Of a DNA stretch of 64,000 nt, positions 8,497-17,522 are shown in pieces; the stretch's first letter is position 1, and every line of letters starts with the position of its first letter. The position numbers and the translations under genes were made by a program. This stretch comes from JAFAGO01 sp031987605 (GTDB taxonomy: Bacteria > Bacteroidota > Bacteroidia > Flavobacteriales > Weeksellaceae), in assembly GCA_031987605.1 (NCBI GenBank), contig DALZZF010000002.1, positions 248,001 through 312,000 of the forward strand, given 5' to 3'. The notes below the pieces were generated by a model that saw only the letters and a program-made list of their open reading frames with translations, did not search any database and was not told the origin of the DNA.

Positions 8497-9937
8497 TTTA
8501 CTGATTATTAGTATTTTGGGTTTAAAATAGCTTGTTTTTTATTGCAAGAATTTGTATCTTAGAGCTTTAAAACCTTGCAAATATGTTGGGGAAAAATCCA
8601 GAAAAGAAGCCAGAATTATTCCGCCCAATGTTGGTGGATTTTATTGACCACGAGCATGAACTTGTTCTACTTTCAGAAAAAATAGATTGGAATTATTTTG
8701 AGAAAGAATTTTCGCCCTTGTATTCCAAAGTGGGCAATCCGAGCCATCCGATTCGGTTTATGGTGGGTTGTTTGCTACTGAAACATTTGTATAATTTGGG
8801 CGATGAGACGTTGGAAAAAGCCTGGATCATGAATCCTTATATGCAGCATTTTTGTGGCAGGGTTTTCTTTGAACACGAATTTCCTTGTGACCCGAGTAAT
8901 TTTGTTCATTTCCGAAAAAGAATTGGCGAAAAAGGCATCGAAAAAATCTTTGCCTACAGCGTAAGAATGCACGATGCCAAGACGAACACCTCAAATTTTG
9001 TTTTGTCCGATACTACCGTTCAGGAGAATAATACCTCTTTTCCTACCGATGCAAAATTGTGCAAAAAAGTGATCGATTATTGCAACAAAATAGCCGGAAA
9101 TGAAGGCATAAAACAAAGACAACGCTACACAAAAGTCAGCAAACAAATGGTGCGCAACACCTACAACGGAAAACATCCCAAGCGGGCAAAAGCGGCAAGG
9201 AAATCTCAAAGACAGCTCAAAACCATCGCCATGAGACTGATTCGTGAATTGCAACGGAATTTTAATGCAGAACAGCAAGAATTTTATAAAGATTTAATGA
9301 CATTGTACACCAAGGTTGTCACACAAAAAAGAAACGATGCCGATAAAATTTACAGCATTCACAAGCCTTTTACCCGATGTATTGCCAAAGGAAAAGCGCA
9401 TAGCCAGTATGAATTTGGGAATAAGGTAGGTTTGATAACCACCGCCAACAAAGGCAAGAAAATCATTCTCGGGATTAAAGCATTTTTGCAAACTCCTTAC
9501 GATGGTCACACCATAGAACCACTTTTGGAACAGATGGAAACCGGTGGTCAAAAGCTCCCAAAAGAACTCGTTTACGATAGAGGTGGCAGAGGAAAATCAG
9601 AAATAAAGGGCGTGAAAATCTCCATCCCAAGCACTCCAAGAAAAAAAGACACTGCTTATCAAAAGCAGACAAAGCGCAAAAAATTTAGAACCAGAGCGGC
9701 AATAGAACCTATCATCGGACATTTAAAAACCGATTTTAGGCTGGCAAAAAATTACTTCATGGGAGAAACGGGACCACAAATCAATGCATTACTAGCTGCA
9801 ACCGCTTGGAACATGAAGAAAATGATGGAACTACTGAAACAGAAAATTATTATCTTATTTTATAAGATACAAATTATGCTGTTTTCTAATCCTGTTTTTA
9901 AAAATAAATTAAATAGTGGGTTTTGTTAAGGAACGAC
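8474..9937 (+). mobile_element. IS5-family insertion sequence
   Basis: The element surrounds the transposase at 8583-9929. The left end reads GTCTCTCCTCAAACC. The reverse complement of the right end reads GTCGTTCCTTAACAAAACC. These are imperfect terminal inverted repeats, with a TA dinucleotide outside both ends (8472-8473 and 9938-9939) as a possible target duplication. The left end coincides with the point where the P450 coding sequence loses its family ending. Exact ends are uncertain by a few bases. Confidence 0.55.
8583..9929 (+). CDS. IS5-family DDE transposase
   Basis: The product has 448 residues. The N-terminal domain (KVGNPSHPIRFMVGCLLLKHLYNLGDE) is the usual IS5/IS1182-type helical domain. 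The catalytic core has a first Asp in FVLSDTTVQENN, a second in ELVYDRGGRGKSE, and a Glu in RAAIEPIIGHLKTDFRLAKN (DDE triad). It has a long basic insertion between the first and second acidic residues. The C-terminal ~35 residues are hydrophobic and Asn-rich and may be an extension beyond the catalytic fold. It appears intact and may be active. Confidence 0.85.
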   Translation: MLGKNPEKKPELFRPMLVDFIDHEHELVLLSEKIDWNYFEKEFSPLYSKVGNPSHPIRFMVGCLLLKHLYNLGDETLEKAWIMNPYMQHFCGRVFFEHEFPCDPSNFVHFRKRIGEKGIEKIFAYSVRMHDAKTNTSNFVLSDTTVQENNTSFPTDAKLCKKVIDYCNKIAGNEGIKQRQRYTKVSKQMVRNTYNGKHPKRAKAARKSQRQLKTIAMRLIRELQRNFNAEQQEFYKDLMTLYTKVVTQKRNDADKIYSIHKPFTRCIAKGKAHSQYEFGNKVGLITTANKGKKIILGIKAFLQTPYDGHTIEPLLEQMETGGQKLPKELVYDRGGRGKSEIKGVKISIPSTPRKKDTAYQKQTKRKKFRTRAAIEPIIGHLKTDFRLAKNYFMGETGPQINALLAATAWNMKKMMELLKQKIIILFYKIQIMLFSNPVFKNKLNSGFC

Positions 9938-10135
9938 TAACTAATGATAATTAAAATAAATTTTAGGGGGCGTATGTCTCTATATCATTGGGGGACAGAG
10001 ACAATATCGAAACCTAATAATAATTCAATTTGGGTAATTTTTATTAGTCCCTCCTTCAAAAATCGGGGACTAAATTTGGGATTGTTCATTGGGTTTTAAT
10101 GTTTTTCATTGTGTTATAAAATATTGTAAAATGTT
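9938..10135. other. Non-coding stretch between IS5 element and tracrRNA candidate
   Basis: I see no coding frame here. The segment has a weak inverted pair, GTCTCT and AGAGAC, around 9972-9998, and a perfect inverted repeat at 10044-10073 that resembles an IS end. The remainder, to the tracrRNA terminator, is AT-rich. Confidence 0.5.
10044..10073. repeat. Inverted repeat resembling a solo IS end
   Basis: Arms TTAGTCCC (10044-10051) and GGGACTAA (10066-10073) are perfect inverted repeats with a 14-base loop. The left arm continues as CTCCTTCAA, close to the ends of the neighbouring IS5-family element (GTCTCTCCTCAA). It may be a leftover IS end or a small palindromic element. There is no T-run, so a terminator role is not supported. 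Confidence 0.4.
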
Positions 10136-10299
10136 AAAAAACAATAAAATAAATATTTATGGTTGTTTATTGAAATTAATCTATACTCCCGTCTTCTCCA
10201 CTACAAAGATAATGATTTTTTTAAATATATGAATATATATCTAAATAAATCAGCTGTGAATTGCTTTCACTTTTGAGAGGCTTTGTGCCTCTCTTTTTA
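10136..10299 (-). ncRNA. Candidate tracrRNA for the type II-C system
   Basis: Bases 10253-10277 match 25 bases at one end of the CRISPR repeat with two differences (10254 and 10270). When read from the minus strand, both differences become G.U wobbles against a minus-strand crRNA, so the anti-repeat duplex is continuous. Read from the plus strand they would be two A.C mismatches. A near-consensus -7 box TAGTTTTA (minus, 10310-10303) would start transcription near 10299. The transcript then holds a GC-rich hairpin (10293-10275), the anti-repeat, an AT-rich hairpin (~10249-10212) and ends at a hairpin (arms 10172-10166 and 10148-10142) followed by six T. No canonical nexus is obvious, so the exact ends are uncertain. 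It lies ~150 bp upstream of cas9 and diverges from it. Confidence 0.6.
10275..10298 (+). terminator. Hairpin with plus-strand T-run beside the anti-repeat
   Basis: The arms GAGAGGC (10275-10281) and GCCTCTC (10287-10293) form a 7-bp stem with a TTTGT loop, followed by five T on the plus strand. As a plus-strand terminator it would stop read-through from the IS element before cas9. On the minus strand the same hairpin sits at the 5' edge of the proposed tracrRNA, directly next to the anti-repeat. Confidence 0.6.
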
Positions 10300-10447
10300 T
10301 TATAAAACTAGGAGATGGCAGTGAAATAATCTGTATTATGAATGATTTCGAAAATGAATTTATAATATTTCTACTTGTTTACGGTTTTCCGTATTTCTAT
10401 GAATCTATTTCTTTTTAACTTTAAGGAATTTCAAATAACTAATAATC

Positions 10448-13400
10448 ATGGCGAAAAATATACTTGGATTAGACCTAGGAACCAACTCGATAGGGTGGGC
10501 GTTAATCAAACAAGAGTTTCAAAACAAACAAGGTGAAATTTTGGGAATGGGAAGCCGGATTATTCCTATGTCGCAGGACATTTTGGGAGAATTCGGAAAA
10601 GGGAATTCTGTTTCTCAGACTGCTGCAAGAACTGGTTACAGAAGTGTAAGAAGATTACGTGAAAGATTCCTCTTGCGAAGAGAAAGATTGCACAGGGTTT
10701 TGAATGTTTTGAATTTTTTACCAGAACATTATGCTTCTCAGATTGATTTTGAAAAACGATTTGGCAAATTCAATCAGGAAACAGAACCGAAATTGGCTTA
10801 CAATAAAGAGGGATTTATTTTTAAAAAATCCTTTGAAGAAATGGTTTCGGATTTTAGGATTCATCAGCCACAACTTTTAGAGAATGATAAAAAAGTTCCT
10901 TATGACTGGACGATTTATTATCTGCGGAAAAAAGCACTTACCCAAAAAATTGAAAAAGAAGAATTAGCGTGGATTTTGTTGAATTTTAACCAGAAACGCG
11001 GTTATTATCAATTACGTGGAGAGGAAGAAGAAGAGAATCCGAACAAGTTGATCGAATTTTATTCTTTAAAAATTGTAGATGTTTTTGCAGACGAACCTCA
11101 AAAAGGGAAATCTGATATTTGGTATTCTTTAGTTTTAGAAAACGGTTGGATTTACAGGCGTTCAAGCAAAACGCCTTTGTTTGATTGGAAAGATAAAACC
11201 AGAGATTTTATTGTAACGACTGATTTGAATGATGATGGAAGTATCAAAACTGATAAAGATGGAAATGAAAAAAGAAGTTTCCGTGCACCAAGCGAAAATG
11301 ATTGGACGCTTGTAAAGAAGAAAACGGAGCAGGAAATCGACCAATCTCACAAAACCGTCGGAACTTATATTTATGAGACACTTCTTCAAAATCCGAAGCA
11401 AAAAATCAAAGGAAAACTGGTTCGTACGATTGAAAGAAAATTTTACAAAGAAGAACTGAAGCAGATTCTGGAAAAACAAAAAGAATTCCATCCCGAATTA
11501 CAGAATGAAGATTTGTACAGTGATTGCATTCGTGAATTGTATCGGAATAATGAAGCGCATCAATTGACTTTAAGCAAAAAAGATTTTGTACATCTTTTTA
11601 TGGAAGATATTATTTTTTATCAAAGACCATTGAGAAGTCAGAAATCTTCCATTTCAAACTGTACTTTGGAATTCAGAAAATACAAAGATGAAAATGGAGC
11701 AGAACATACTCAATTTTTAAAAGCGATTCCAAAATCCAATCCTTATTATCAGGAATTCCGTATCTGGCAATGGATTTTTAACCTAAATATTTATAAAAAA
11801 GATAATGATGATAATGTTACAAAAGAGTTTTTAAAGACAACCAAAGATTTCGAAAATCTATTTGAGTTTCTGAATAACAGAAAAGAAATTGAACAAAAAT
11901 CATTGCTTAAATTTCTATTGGAACAAAAGGAATTTAAAGGAAAATTATTGAATTTAGAAGTTGAAAAATACAGTTGGAACTTTGTAGAAGATAAAAAATA
12001 TCCTTGCAACGAAACCAAAACGATGATTTCATCGAGGTTAGATAAAGTCGAAAATATTTCTGCTGATTTCTTGACAAGAGAAATTGAACAAAAGATTTGG
12101 CACATTATCTATTCAGTAAATGATAAAATCGAATATGAAAAAGCATTAAAATCTTTTGCCGGTAAAAATAATCTGGATGAAAATTCTTTCATTGAAGCAT
12201 TTAAGAAATTCCCACCGTTTAAAAGCGAATATGGCTCTTTTTCAGAAAAAGCAATCAAGAAATTGTTGCCTTTGATGCGATTGGGGAAATATTGGAATTA
12301 TGCAGATATTGATAAATACTCTAAAGACAGAATTCAGAAAATTATTACAGGCGAATATGATGAAAATATCAAAGATAAAGTAAGAGAAAAAGCAGTTCAT
12401 CTGACTACTGAAAATGATTTCCAAGGTTTGCAGTTGTGGTTGGCTCAATATATCGTTTACGGCAGACATTCGGAAGCATCAATGATTGGCAAATGGAACT
12501 CTGCTGATGATTTGGAAGAGTTTTTAAAAGATTTTAAACAACATTCGCTTCGCAACCCGATTGTGGAGCAAGTAATTACAGAAACTTTGCGTGTTGTAAA
12601 AGATATTTGGTTGAAATACGGAAACGGAGCGAAAGATTTCTTTAGCGAAATTCACATTGAATTAGGACGAGAAATGAAACTTCCTGCTGATGATAGGAAA
12701 AAGTTAACGAACCAGATTTCTGAAAACGAGAATACAAACCTCCGTATCAAAGCGTTATTGGCAGAAATGATGAATGATCATTCCGTAGAAAATGTTCGTC
12801 CTTATTCTCCGATGCAGCAAGAGATTTTGAAAATTTATGAAGATGGAATTTTAAAATCAGATATAGAAATTGAGGATGATATTCTGAAAATTAGCAAAAC
12901 CGCACAGCCTTCTTCCTCCGATTTAAAAAGATACAAACTTTGGCTGGAACAGAAATATAAATCGCCTTACACGGGGCAAATTATACCGTTAAATAAACTC
13001 TTCACACCGGAATATGAGATTGAACATATCATTCCGCAAAGCCGATATTTTGATGATAGCTTTAGTAATAAAATCATTTGTGAATCTGCGGTTAATAAAT
13101 TGAAAGACAATTATATCGGACTTGGATTTATTAAACAATTTGGCGGTACTATTATTGAACTTGGTTTTGGGAAAAATGTCAAAGTTTTTGAAGTTGAAGA
13201 ATATGAAGATTTCGTAAAAAAACACTATGCCAACAATCGAGGAAAAAGAAATAAACTTCTTTTGGAAGAAATTCCTGAGAAAATGATTGAGCGTCAATTG
13301 AACGATACACGTCATATCAGTAAATATATTTCAGGTGTTTTATCCAACATTGTGAGAGTTGAAGACGGAACGGATGAAGGCGTAAATTCTAAAAATATTG

Positions 13401-14770
13401 TTCCGGGTAATGGAAAAATAACCACCACTTTAAAACAAGATTGGGGCTTAAATGATGTTTGGAATGATTTGATTTTACCAAGATTCGAAAGAATGAATCA
13501 ACTGACAAATTCAACAGATTTCACGGCCTGGAATGAAAATCATCAAAAATTTTTACCAACTGTTCCAATTGAATTTTCAAAAGGGTTTTCAAAGAAAAGA
13601 ATAGACCATCGCCATCACGCAATGGATGCCTTGGTAATCGCTTGTGCTACGAAAGACCACGTGAATTTACTCAATAATCAGTCTGCAAAATCGGATACAA
13701 AACGTTACGATTTGAAAAAGAAACTGATGAACTTTGAAAAAGTTGCATACAACGATGCAAAAACAGGTGATAGAATAGAAAGAGAAGTTCCGAAACAATT
13801 TATCAAACCTTGGAAAAACTTTACTGTGGAAGCCAAAAATAATTTAGAAAAAATTATTGTGAGCTTCAAGCAAAATCTGAGAGTGATTAATAAAGCCACA
13901 AATTATTATGAAAAATATATTGAGAAAGATGGTGTAAAAGCAAAAGAAAGAGTAGAGCAGACCGGAACAAACTGGGCGATTAGAAAACCAATGCATAAGG
14001 AAACCGTTTCTGGTAAAATTGAGTTGCCGTGGGTAAAAGTTCCAAAAGGAAAAATTTTAACGGCAACAAGAAAATCTTTGGACACATTTTTTGATTTAAA
14101 GACAATTAACTCAATAACAGATACAGGTATTCAGAAGATTTTGAAAAAATATCTTGAATTTAAAGAAAGTCCTGAATTGGCTTTTTCGCCGGAAGGAATT
14201 GAAGATTTAAACAAAAATATTGAAAAATATAATGATGGGAAACCACATCAACCCATCCATAAAGTAAGAGTTTTTGAATTGGGAAGTAAGTTTCAGGTTG
14301 GACAAACCGGAAATAAGAAAAATAAATACGTAGAAGCTGCGAAAGGAACGAACTTATTTTTTGCTGTATATGAAGATAAAAAAGGAAAGAGAAGTTACGA
14401 AACCATTCCTTTGAATGAGGTTGTGGAAAGACAAAAACAAGGGTTGTCCGTCGTTGAATTAAAAAGTGAAAAAGATTTTTATCTCTGCCCAAATGATTTG
14501 GTTTATATTCCTTCTGATGATGAATTGGACAATACTTCAGGTATTGATTATAAGAATATGTCCAAAGAAAAGAGAAAACACATTTATAAAGTTGTGAGTT
14601 TTTCGGGCAGTCAAATATTTTTTGTACGGCAGGATGTAGCTGTATCTATTGTTAACAAGGCAGAGTTTTCTACTTTGAATAAAATGGAGCGTGCAATGGA
14701 TGGTAATATGATTAAGGAGAACTGTATAAAACTCAAGATCGATCGGTTAGGTAATATCTCAAAAGCATAA
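10448..14770 (+). CDS. cas9: CRISPR-associated endonuclease Cas9 (type II-C)
   Basis: The product has 1440 residues, in the range of the large Bacteroidota II-C Cas9 proteins. It is the RNA-guided effector that cuts both strands of invading DNA. RuvC-I is at ILGLDLGTNSIGWAL (Asp9), followed by the Arg-rich bridge helix (RTGYRSVRRLRERFLLRRER). RuvC-II is at SEIHIELGREMK (Glu738). The HNH domain is at residues ~830-890 with EIEHIIPQSRYFDDSFSNK (His860). RuvC-III is at RIDHRHHAMDALVIA (His1056/1057, Asp1060). The C-terminal ~350 residues form the wedge and PAM-interacting region. All key catalytic residues are present, so nuclease activity is expected. It starts the cas9-cas1-cas2 run, and cas1 follows after 3 bp. 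No csn2 or cas4 is present, which defines subtype II-C. Confidence 0.98.
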   Translation: MAKNILGLDLGTNSIGWALIKQEFQNKQGEILGMGSRIIPMSQDILGEFGKGNSVSQTAARTGYRSVRRLRERFLLRRERLHRVLNVLNFLPEHYASQIDFEKRFGKFNQETEPKLAYNKEGFIFKKSFEEMVSDFRIHQPQLLENDKKVPYDWTIYYLRKKALTQKIEKEELAWILLNFNQKRGYYQLRGEEEEENPNKLIEFYSLKIVDVFADEPQKGKSDIWYSLVLENGWIYRRSSKTPLFDWKDKTRDFIVTTDLNDDGSIKTDKDGNEKRSFRAPSENDWTLVKKKTEQEIDQSHKTVGTYIYETLLQNPKQKIKGKLVRTIERKFYKEELKQILEKQKEFHPELQNEDLYSDCIRELYRNNEAHQLTLSKKDFVHLFMEDIIFYQRPLRSQKSSISNCTLEFRKYKDENGAEHTQFLKAIPKSNPYYQEFRIWQWIFNLNIYKKDNDDNVTKEFLKTTKDFENLFEFLNNRKEIEQKSLLKFLLEQKEFKGKLLNLEVEKYSWNFVEDKKYPCNETKTMISSRLDKVENISADFLTREIEQKIWHIIYSVNDKIEYEKALKSFAGKNNLDENSFIEAFKKFPPFKSEYGSFSEKAIKKLLPLMRLGKYWNYADIDKYSKDRIQKIITGEYDENIKDKVREKAVHLTTENDFQGLQLWLAQYIVYGRHSEASMIGKWNSADDLEEFLKDFKQHSLRNPIVEQVITETLRVVKDIWLKYGNGAKDFFSEIHIELGREMKLPADDRKKLTNQISENENTNLRIKALLAEMMNDHSVENVRPYSPMQQEILKIYEDGILKSDIEIEDDILKISKTAQPSSSDLKRYKLWLEQKYKSPYTGQIIPLNKLFTPEYEIEHIIPQSRYFDDSFSNKIICESAVNKLKDNYIGLGFIKQFGGTIIELGFGKNVKVFEVEEYEDFVKKHYANNRGKRNKLLLEEIPEKMIERQLNDTRHISKYISGVLSNIVRVEDGTDEGVNSKNIVPGNGKITTTLKQDWGLNDVWNDLILPRFERMNQLTNSTDFTAWNENHQKFLPTVPIEFSKGFSKKRIDHRHHAMDALVIACATKDHVNLLNNQSAKSDTKRYDLKKKLMNFEKVAYNDAKTGDRIEREVPKQFIKPWKNFTVEAKNNLEKIIVSFKQNLRVINKATNYYEKYIEKDGVKAKERVEQTGTNWAIRKPMHKETVSGKIELPWVKVPKGKILTATRKSLDTFFDLKTINSITDTGIQKILKKYLEFKESPELAFSPEGIEDLNKNIEKYNDGKPHQPIHKVRVFELGSKFQVGQTGNKKNKYVEAAKGTNLFFAVYEDKKGKRSYETIPLNEVVERQKQGLSVVELKSEKDFYLCPNDLVYIPSDDELDNTSGIDYKNMSKEKRKHIYKVVSFSGSQIFFVRQDVAVSIVNKAEFSTLNKMERAMDGNMIKENCIKLKIDRLGNISKA

Positions 14771-14773
14771 CCT

Positions 14774-15685
14774 ATGATCACCCGCTCCATCTACATCGGC
14801 AATCCCGCCTATCTCAAGCTCAAAGACGAGCAAATGTATATTATGGAACCCGAATCCGGGATGATGAAAGGAAAAGTGGCGGTGGAAGATTTGGGGCTTC
14901 TGATGTTGGATCATTTTCAGATTACCGTTTCGCATCAACTGATTCAGAAAATGATGAAAAACAAAGTCGTGGTTATTAGCTGTGACGAATTTCATCTTCC
15001 ACACGGAATGATGCTGCCAATTTACGGACATTCCGAACATTCCGATCGCTTAAAAGACCAGCTCGAAGCCAGCGAACCGCTCAAAAAGCAGCTTTGGAAA
15101 CAAACCGTGGAATACAAAATCGATAACCAAACCGAAGTTCTCAAACGGCTGGGAAATTATTTTGAACCGATGCTGGAATACCGTCAACAGGTGAAAAGCG
15201 GCGACATTACCAATATGGAGGGCATCGCTGCGCAGCATTATTGGAAGTATCTGATCAGTCCCGATTTTCTTCGTGGGAGATACGGCGATTCGCCCAATCA
15301 TTTTTTTAATTTCGGATACATTGTTTTGCGGAGTATGGTGGCAAGAGCCATTGTGGAAGCAGGTTTGCTGCCTGTTTTGGGGATTTTTCACAAAAACAAA
15401 TACAATCCGTATTGTCTTGCCGATGATCTGATGGAACCCTATCGTCCGTTTGTGGATTTGCTGGTGATGAAGTGGCTGGAAGTACACCCCGAAGCAGAAG
15501 AATTAGATAAAGAATGCAAAGCCCATCTGCTCAATATTGCTTCCGCAGATGTAGTGATTGACGGGAAAAACCGACCATTGATGGTGGCCGTAAAAATGAC
15601 GGCTTCGTCACTCTACAAATGCTACACCGGAGAAAAACGGCTGATTGCTTATCCCGAATTACCTTCATTTGTATGTGATAGTTAG
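14774..15685 (+). CDS. cas1: CRISPR-associated endonuclease Cas1
   Basis: The product has 303 residues, typical for type II Cas1. Together with Cas2 it captures and integrates new spacers. The metal-binding residues are visible: Glu149 in NMEGIAAQHYW, His206 in GIFHKNKYNPY and Glu221 in ADDLMEPYRPFVD. The N-terminal beta-domain begins MITRSIYIGNPAYLKLK. The gene is only 3 bp after cas9, so the two are co-transcribed. The protein appears intact. Confidence 0.97.
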   Translation: MITRSIYIGNPAYLKLKDEQMYIMEPESGMMKGKVAVEDLGLLMLDHFQITVSHQLIQKMMKNKVVVISCDEFHLPHGMMLPIYGHSEHSDRLKDQLEASEPLKKQLWKQTVEYKIDNQTEVLKRLGNYFEPMLEYRQQVKSGDITNMEGIAAQHYWKYLISPDFLRGRYGDSPNHFFNFGYIVLRSMVARAIVEAGLLPVLGIFHKNKYNPYCLADDLMEPYRPFVDLLVMKWLEVHPEAEELDKECKAHLLNIASADVVIDGKNRPLMVAVKMTASSLYKCYTGEKRLIAYPELPSFVCDS

Positions 15686-15801
15686 ATGTTTTTTTGGGCA
15701 GCTTAATCCGTCTTCCGCTCCCAATCTTTTTTTTCCATCGCTTTTCCCCCGACAAAAAAAAGGATTTCCGCTCAAGCCGGGCTGCGGTTTTCAGATCAAA
15801 A

Positions 15802-15809
15802 TAAATTTG
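15802..15809 (+). promoter_or_regulatory. Consensus -7 box upstream of cas2
   Basis: TAAATTTG (15802-15809) is a perfect TAnnTTTG box, 28 bp before the cas2 ATG, inside an unusually long 152-bp gap between cas1 and cas2. Just upstream (~15761-15790) is a GC-rich imperfect palindrome with arms CCGC/GCGG and AGCC/GGCT. The cas2 transcript, and perhaps the two genes behind it, may have its own start here. No convincing -33 TTG is visible. Confidence 0.5.
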
Positions 15810-15837
15810 TGTACATAAAATAAAACGAACAACAAAA

Positions 15838-16176
15838 ATGAATGCCGAAAGGTTAAATGCATACCGAATTATGTGGGTTCTTGTATTGTATGATCTTCCG
15901 ACCGAAACCAAAGCCAATATGCGGGATGCCAACAAATTTCGGAAAGGCTTGCTGGATGATGGCTTTTCGTTGTTTCAGTTTTCGATGTATGTCCGCCATT
16001 GTCCGAGCCGGGAAAACGCGGAGGTTCATATCAAGCGCGTGAAAAATATGCTTCCCAAAGCCGGAAAAGTAGCGATTATGTGCATCACCGACAAGCAATT
16101 TGGCGATATTGAAATTTTCTTTGCCAGAAACAAAGAAGAACCACCACCAACCTGGCAACAGTTGGAATTATTCTGA
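15838..16176 (+). CDS. cas2: CRISPR-associated endoribonuclease Cas2
   Basis: The product has 112 residues and carries the ferredoxin-like Cas2 fold: a first strand with WVLVLYDLPTET (the conserved Asp after the strand), then KFRKGLLDDGFSLFQFSMYVR, and a C-terminal strand and tail with PPTWQQLELF. It forms the structural core of the Cas1-Cas2 spacer integration complex. The ATG at 15838 gives the expected length. It is the last cas gene, but two non-cas genes continue in the same direction after 50 bp. Confidence 0.95.
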   Translation: MNAERLNAYRIMWVLVLYDLPTETKANMRDANKFRKGLLDDGFSLFQFSMYVRHCPSRENAEVHIKRVKNMLPKAGKVAIMCITDKQFGDIEIFFARNKEEPPPTWQQLELF

Positions 16177-16226
16177 AATAAACCGGAAATTTTAAATAGC
16201 TGGAATTAAAATTAAAAATCAACACT

Positions 16227-17489
16227 ATGAATGAAATAATATGTCCGAATTGTAAAAAAGCATTTAAGGTAGATGAAGCCGGTTTCGCCGACATTTTGAA
16301 ACAGGTTCGGGATCATCAGTTCGAAGAAGAGCTGCAGGCACGTCTACATCTTGCGGATAAAGAAAAGGAAAGTGCCGTAAAGCTGGCAGAAGCCAACATT
16401 AGAAATGAAGTGCAGGAACAGCTTGCCCAAAAGGACAAGAAACTAACGGAACTAAAAGCCGAAAAAGACATTGAACTGTCCCAAAAATTAGCACAGAAAG
16501 AAAATGAATTATTACAGCTGAAAGCAAAAATTGATAATGCTCAAACAGAGAAAGAACTTGCCGTTTCCAGTGCCGTCAATAAAATTGAAAAAGAACGCGA
16601 TCATCTGGCGAATGTTATAAAAGTAAAAGATACCGAAAAGCAACTCCTCGAAAAATCTTTAAATGAAACCTTTTTAGCCGAGCTCAAAACCAAGGATGAC
16701 ATTATAAAACTGAAAGACGAAGAGATTGCCTTGCGTAAAGATATGAAGCTGAAACTCTCAACCAAGATGCTGGGCGAAACGCTGGAACAACATTGCGAAA
16801 CAGAGTTTAATAAACTTCGTGCAACGGCTTTTCAGAATGCTTTTTTTGAGAAAGACAATGATGTTGCTTCAGGAAGCAAGGGCGATTTTATTTACAGGGA
16901 AACCGATGAGGCAGGTAATGAAATCATTTCAATTATGTTTGAAATGAAAAATGAAGGAGACGAAACGTTCACCAAGAAGAAAAACGAGGATTTTTTTAAA
17001 GAACTGGATAAAGACCGAAATGAGAAAAAATGTGAATATGGCGTGTTAGTTACTCTGTTGGAAGCAGAAAGTGAGTATTATAATTCAGGGATTGTAGATG
17101 TTTCACACCGTTATAACAAAATGTATGTGGTACGACCTCAGTTTTTTATTCCGATTATCACGCTGCTTCGCAATGCTGCGATGAATTCCCTGCAATACAA
17201 AGCAGAGCTTGCTTTAGTAAAAAATCAAAATATTGACATTACCAATTTTGAGGAAAAGATTAACATATTTAAAGAGGGTTTTGCAAGAAATTATGATCTG
17301 GCAAGTCGAAAATTTAAAACTGCCATCGAAGAAATAGACAAAACCATCACGCATTTACAAAAAACCAAAGAGGCTTTACTTTCCTCAGATAATAACCTCC
17401 GACTTGCCAATCAGAAAGCCGAAGATCTGACTATAAAGAAACTCACATACGGTAACCCTACAATGAAGGCGAAATTCGACGAACTCTAA
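16227..17489 (+). CDS. DUF2130 coiled-coil protein
   Basis: The product has 420 residues. It begins with a short Cys pair (IICPNCKKAFKVDEAGF), continues as a long Lys/Glu-rich coiled coil (residues ~20-180), and ends with the conserved DUF2130 domain (LGETLEQHCETEFNKLRATAFQNA, KGDFIYRETDEAGNEIISIMFEMKNE, then KKCEYGVLVTLLEAES). The DUF2130 block has features of a PD-(D/E)xK-like fold (D...EMK), so nuclease or structural activity is possible. The biochemical role is not established to my knowledge. It lies 50 bp after cas2 and 33 bp before the large helicase, so it is likely part of the same transcript. Confidence 0.85.
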   Translation: MNEIICPNCKKAFKVDEAGFADILKQVRDHQFEEELQARLHLADKEKESAVKLAEANIRNEVQEQLAQKDKKLTELKAEKDIELSQKLAQKENELLQLKAKIDNAQTEKELAVSSAVNKIEKERDHLANVIKVKDTEKQLLEKSLNETFLAELKTKDDIIKLKDEEIALRKDMKLKLSTKMLGETLEQHCETEFNKLRATAFQNAFFEKDNDVASGSKGDFIYRETDEAGNEIISIMFEMKNEGDETFTKKKNEDFFKELDKDRNEKKCEYGVLVTLLEAESEYYNSGIVDVSHRYNKMYVVRPQFFIPIITLLRNAAMNSLQYKAELALVKNQNIDITNFEEKINIFKEGFARNYDLASRKFKTAIEEIDKTITHLQKTKEALLSSDNNLRLANQKAEDLTIKKLTYGNPTMKAKFDEL

Positions 17490-17522
17490 TAAAAAAAATC
17501 CAAAAACACAACAAAGCATTCA

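Noticed and set aside
10253..10298. tracrRNA read on the plus strand ending at the GC-rich hairpin
   Set aside because: It would pair with the wrong half of the crRNA repeat for type II systems and carry A.C mismatches.
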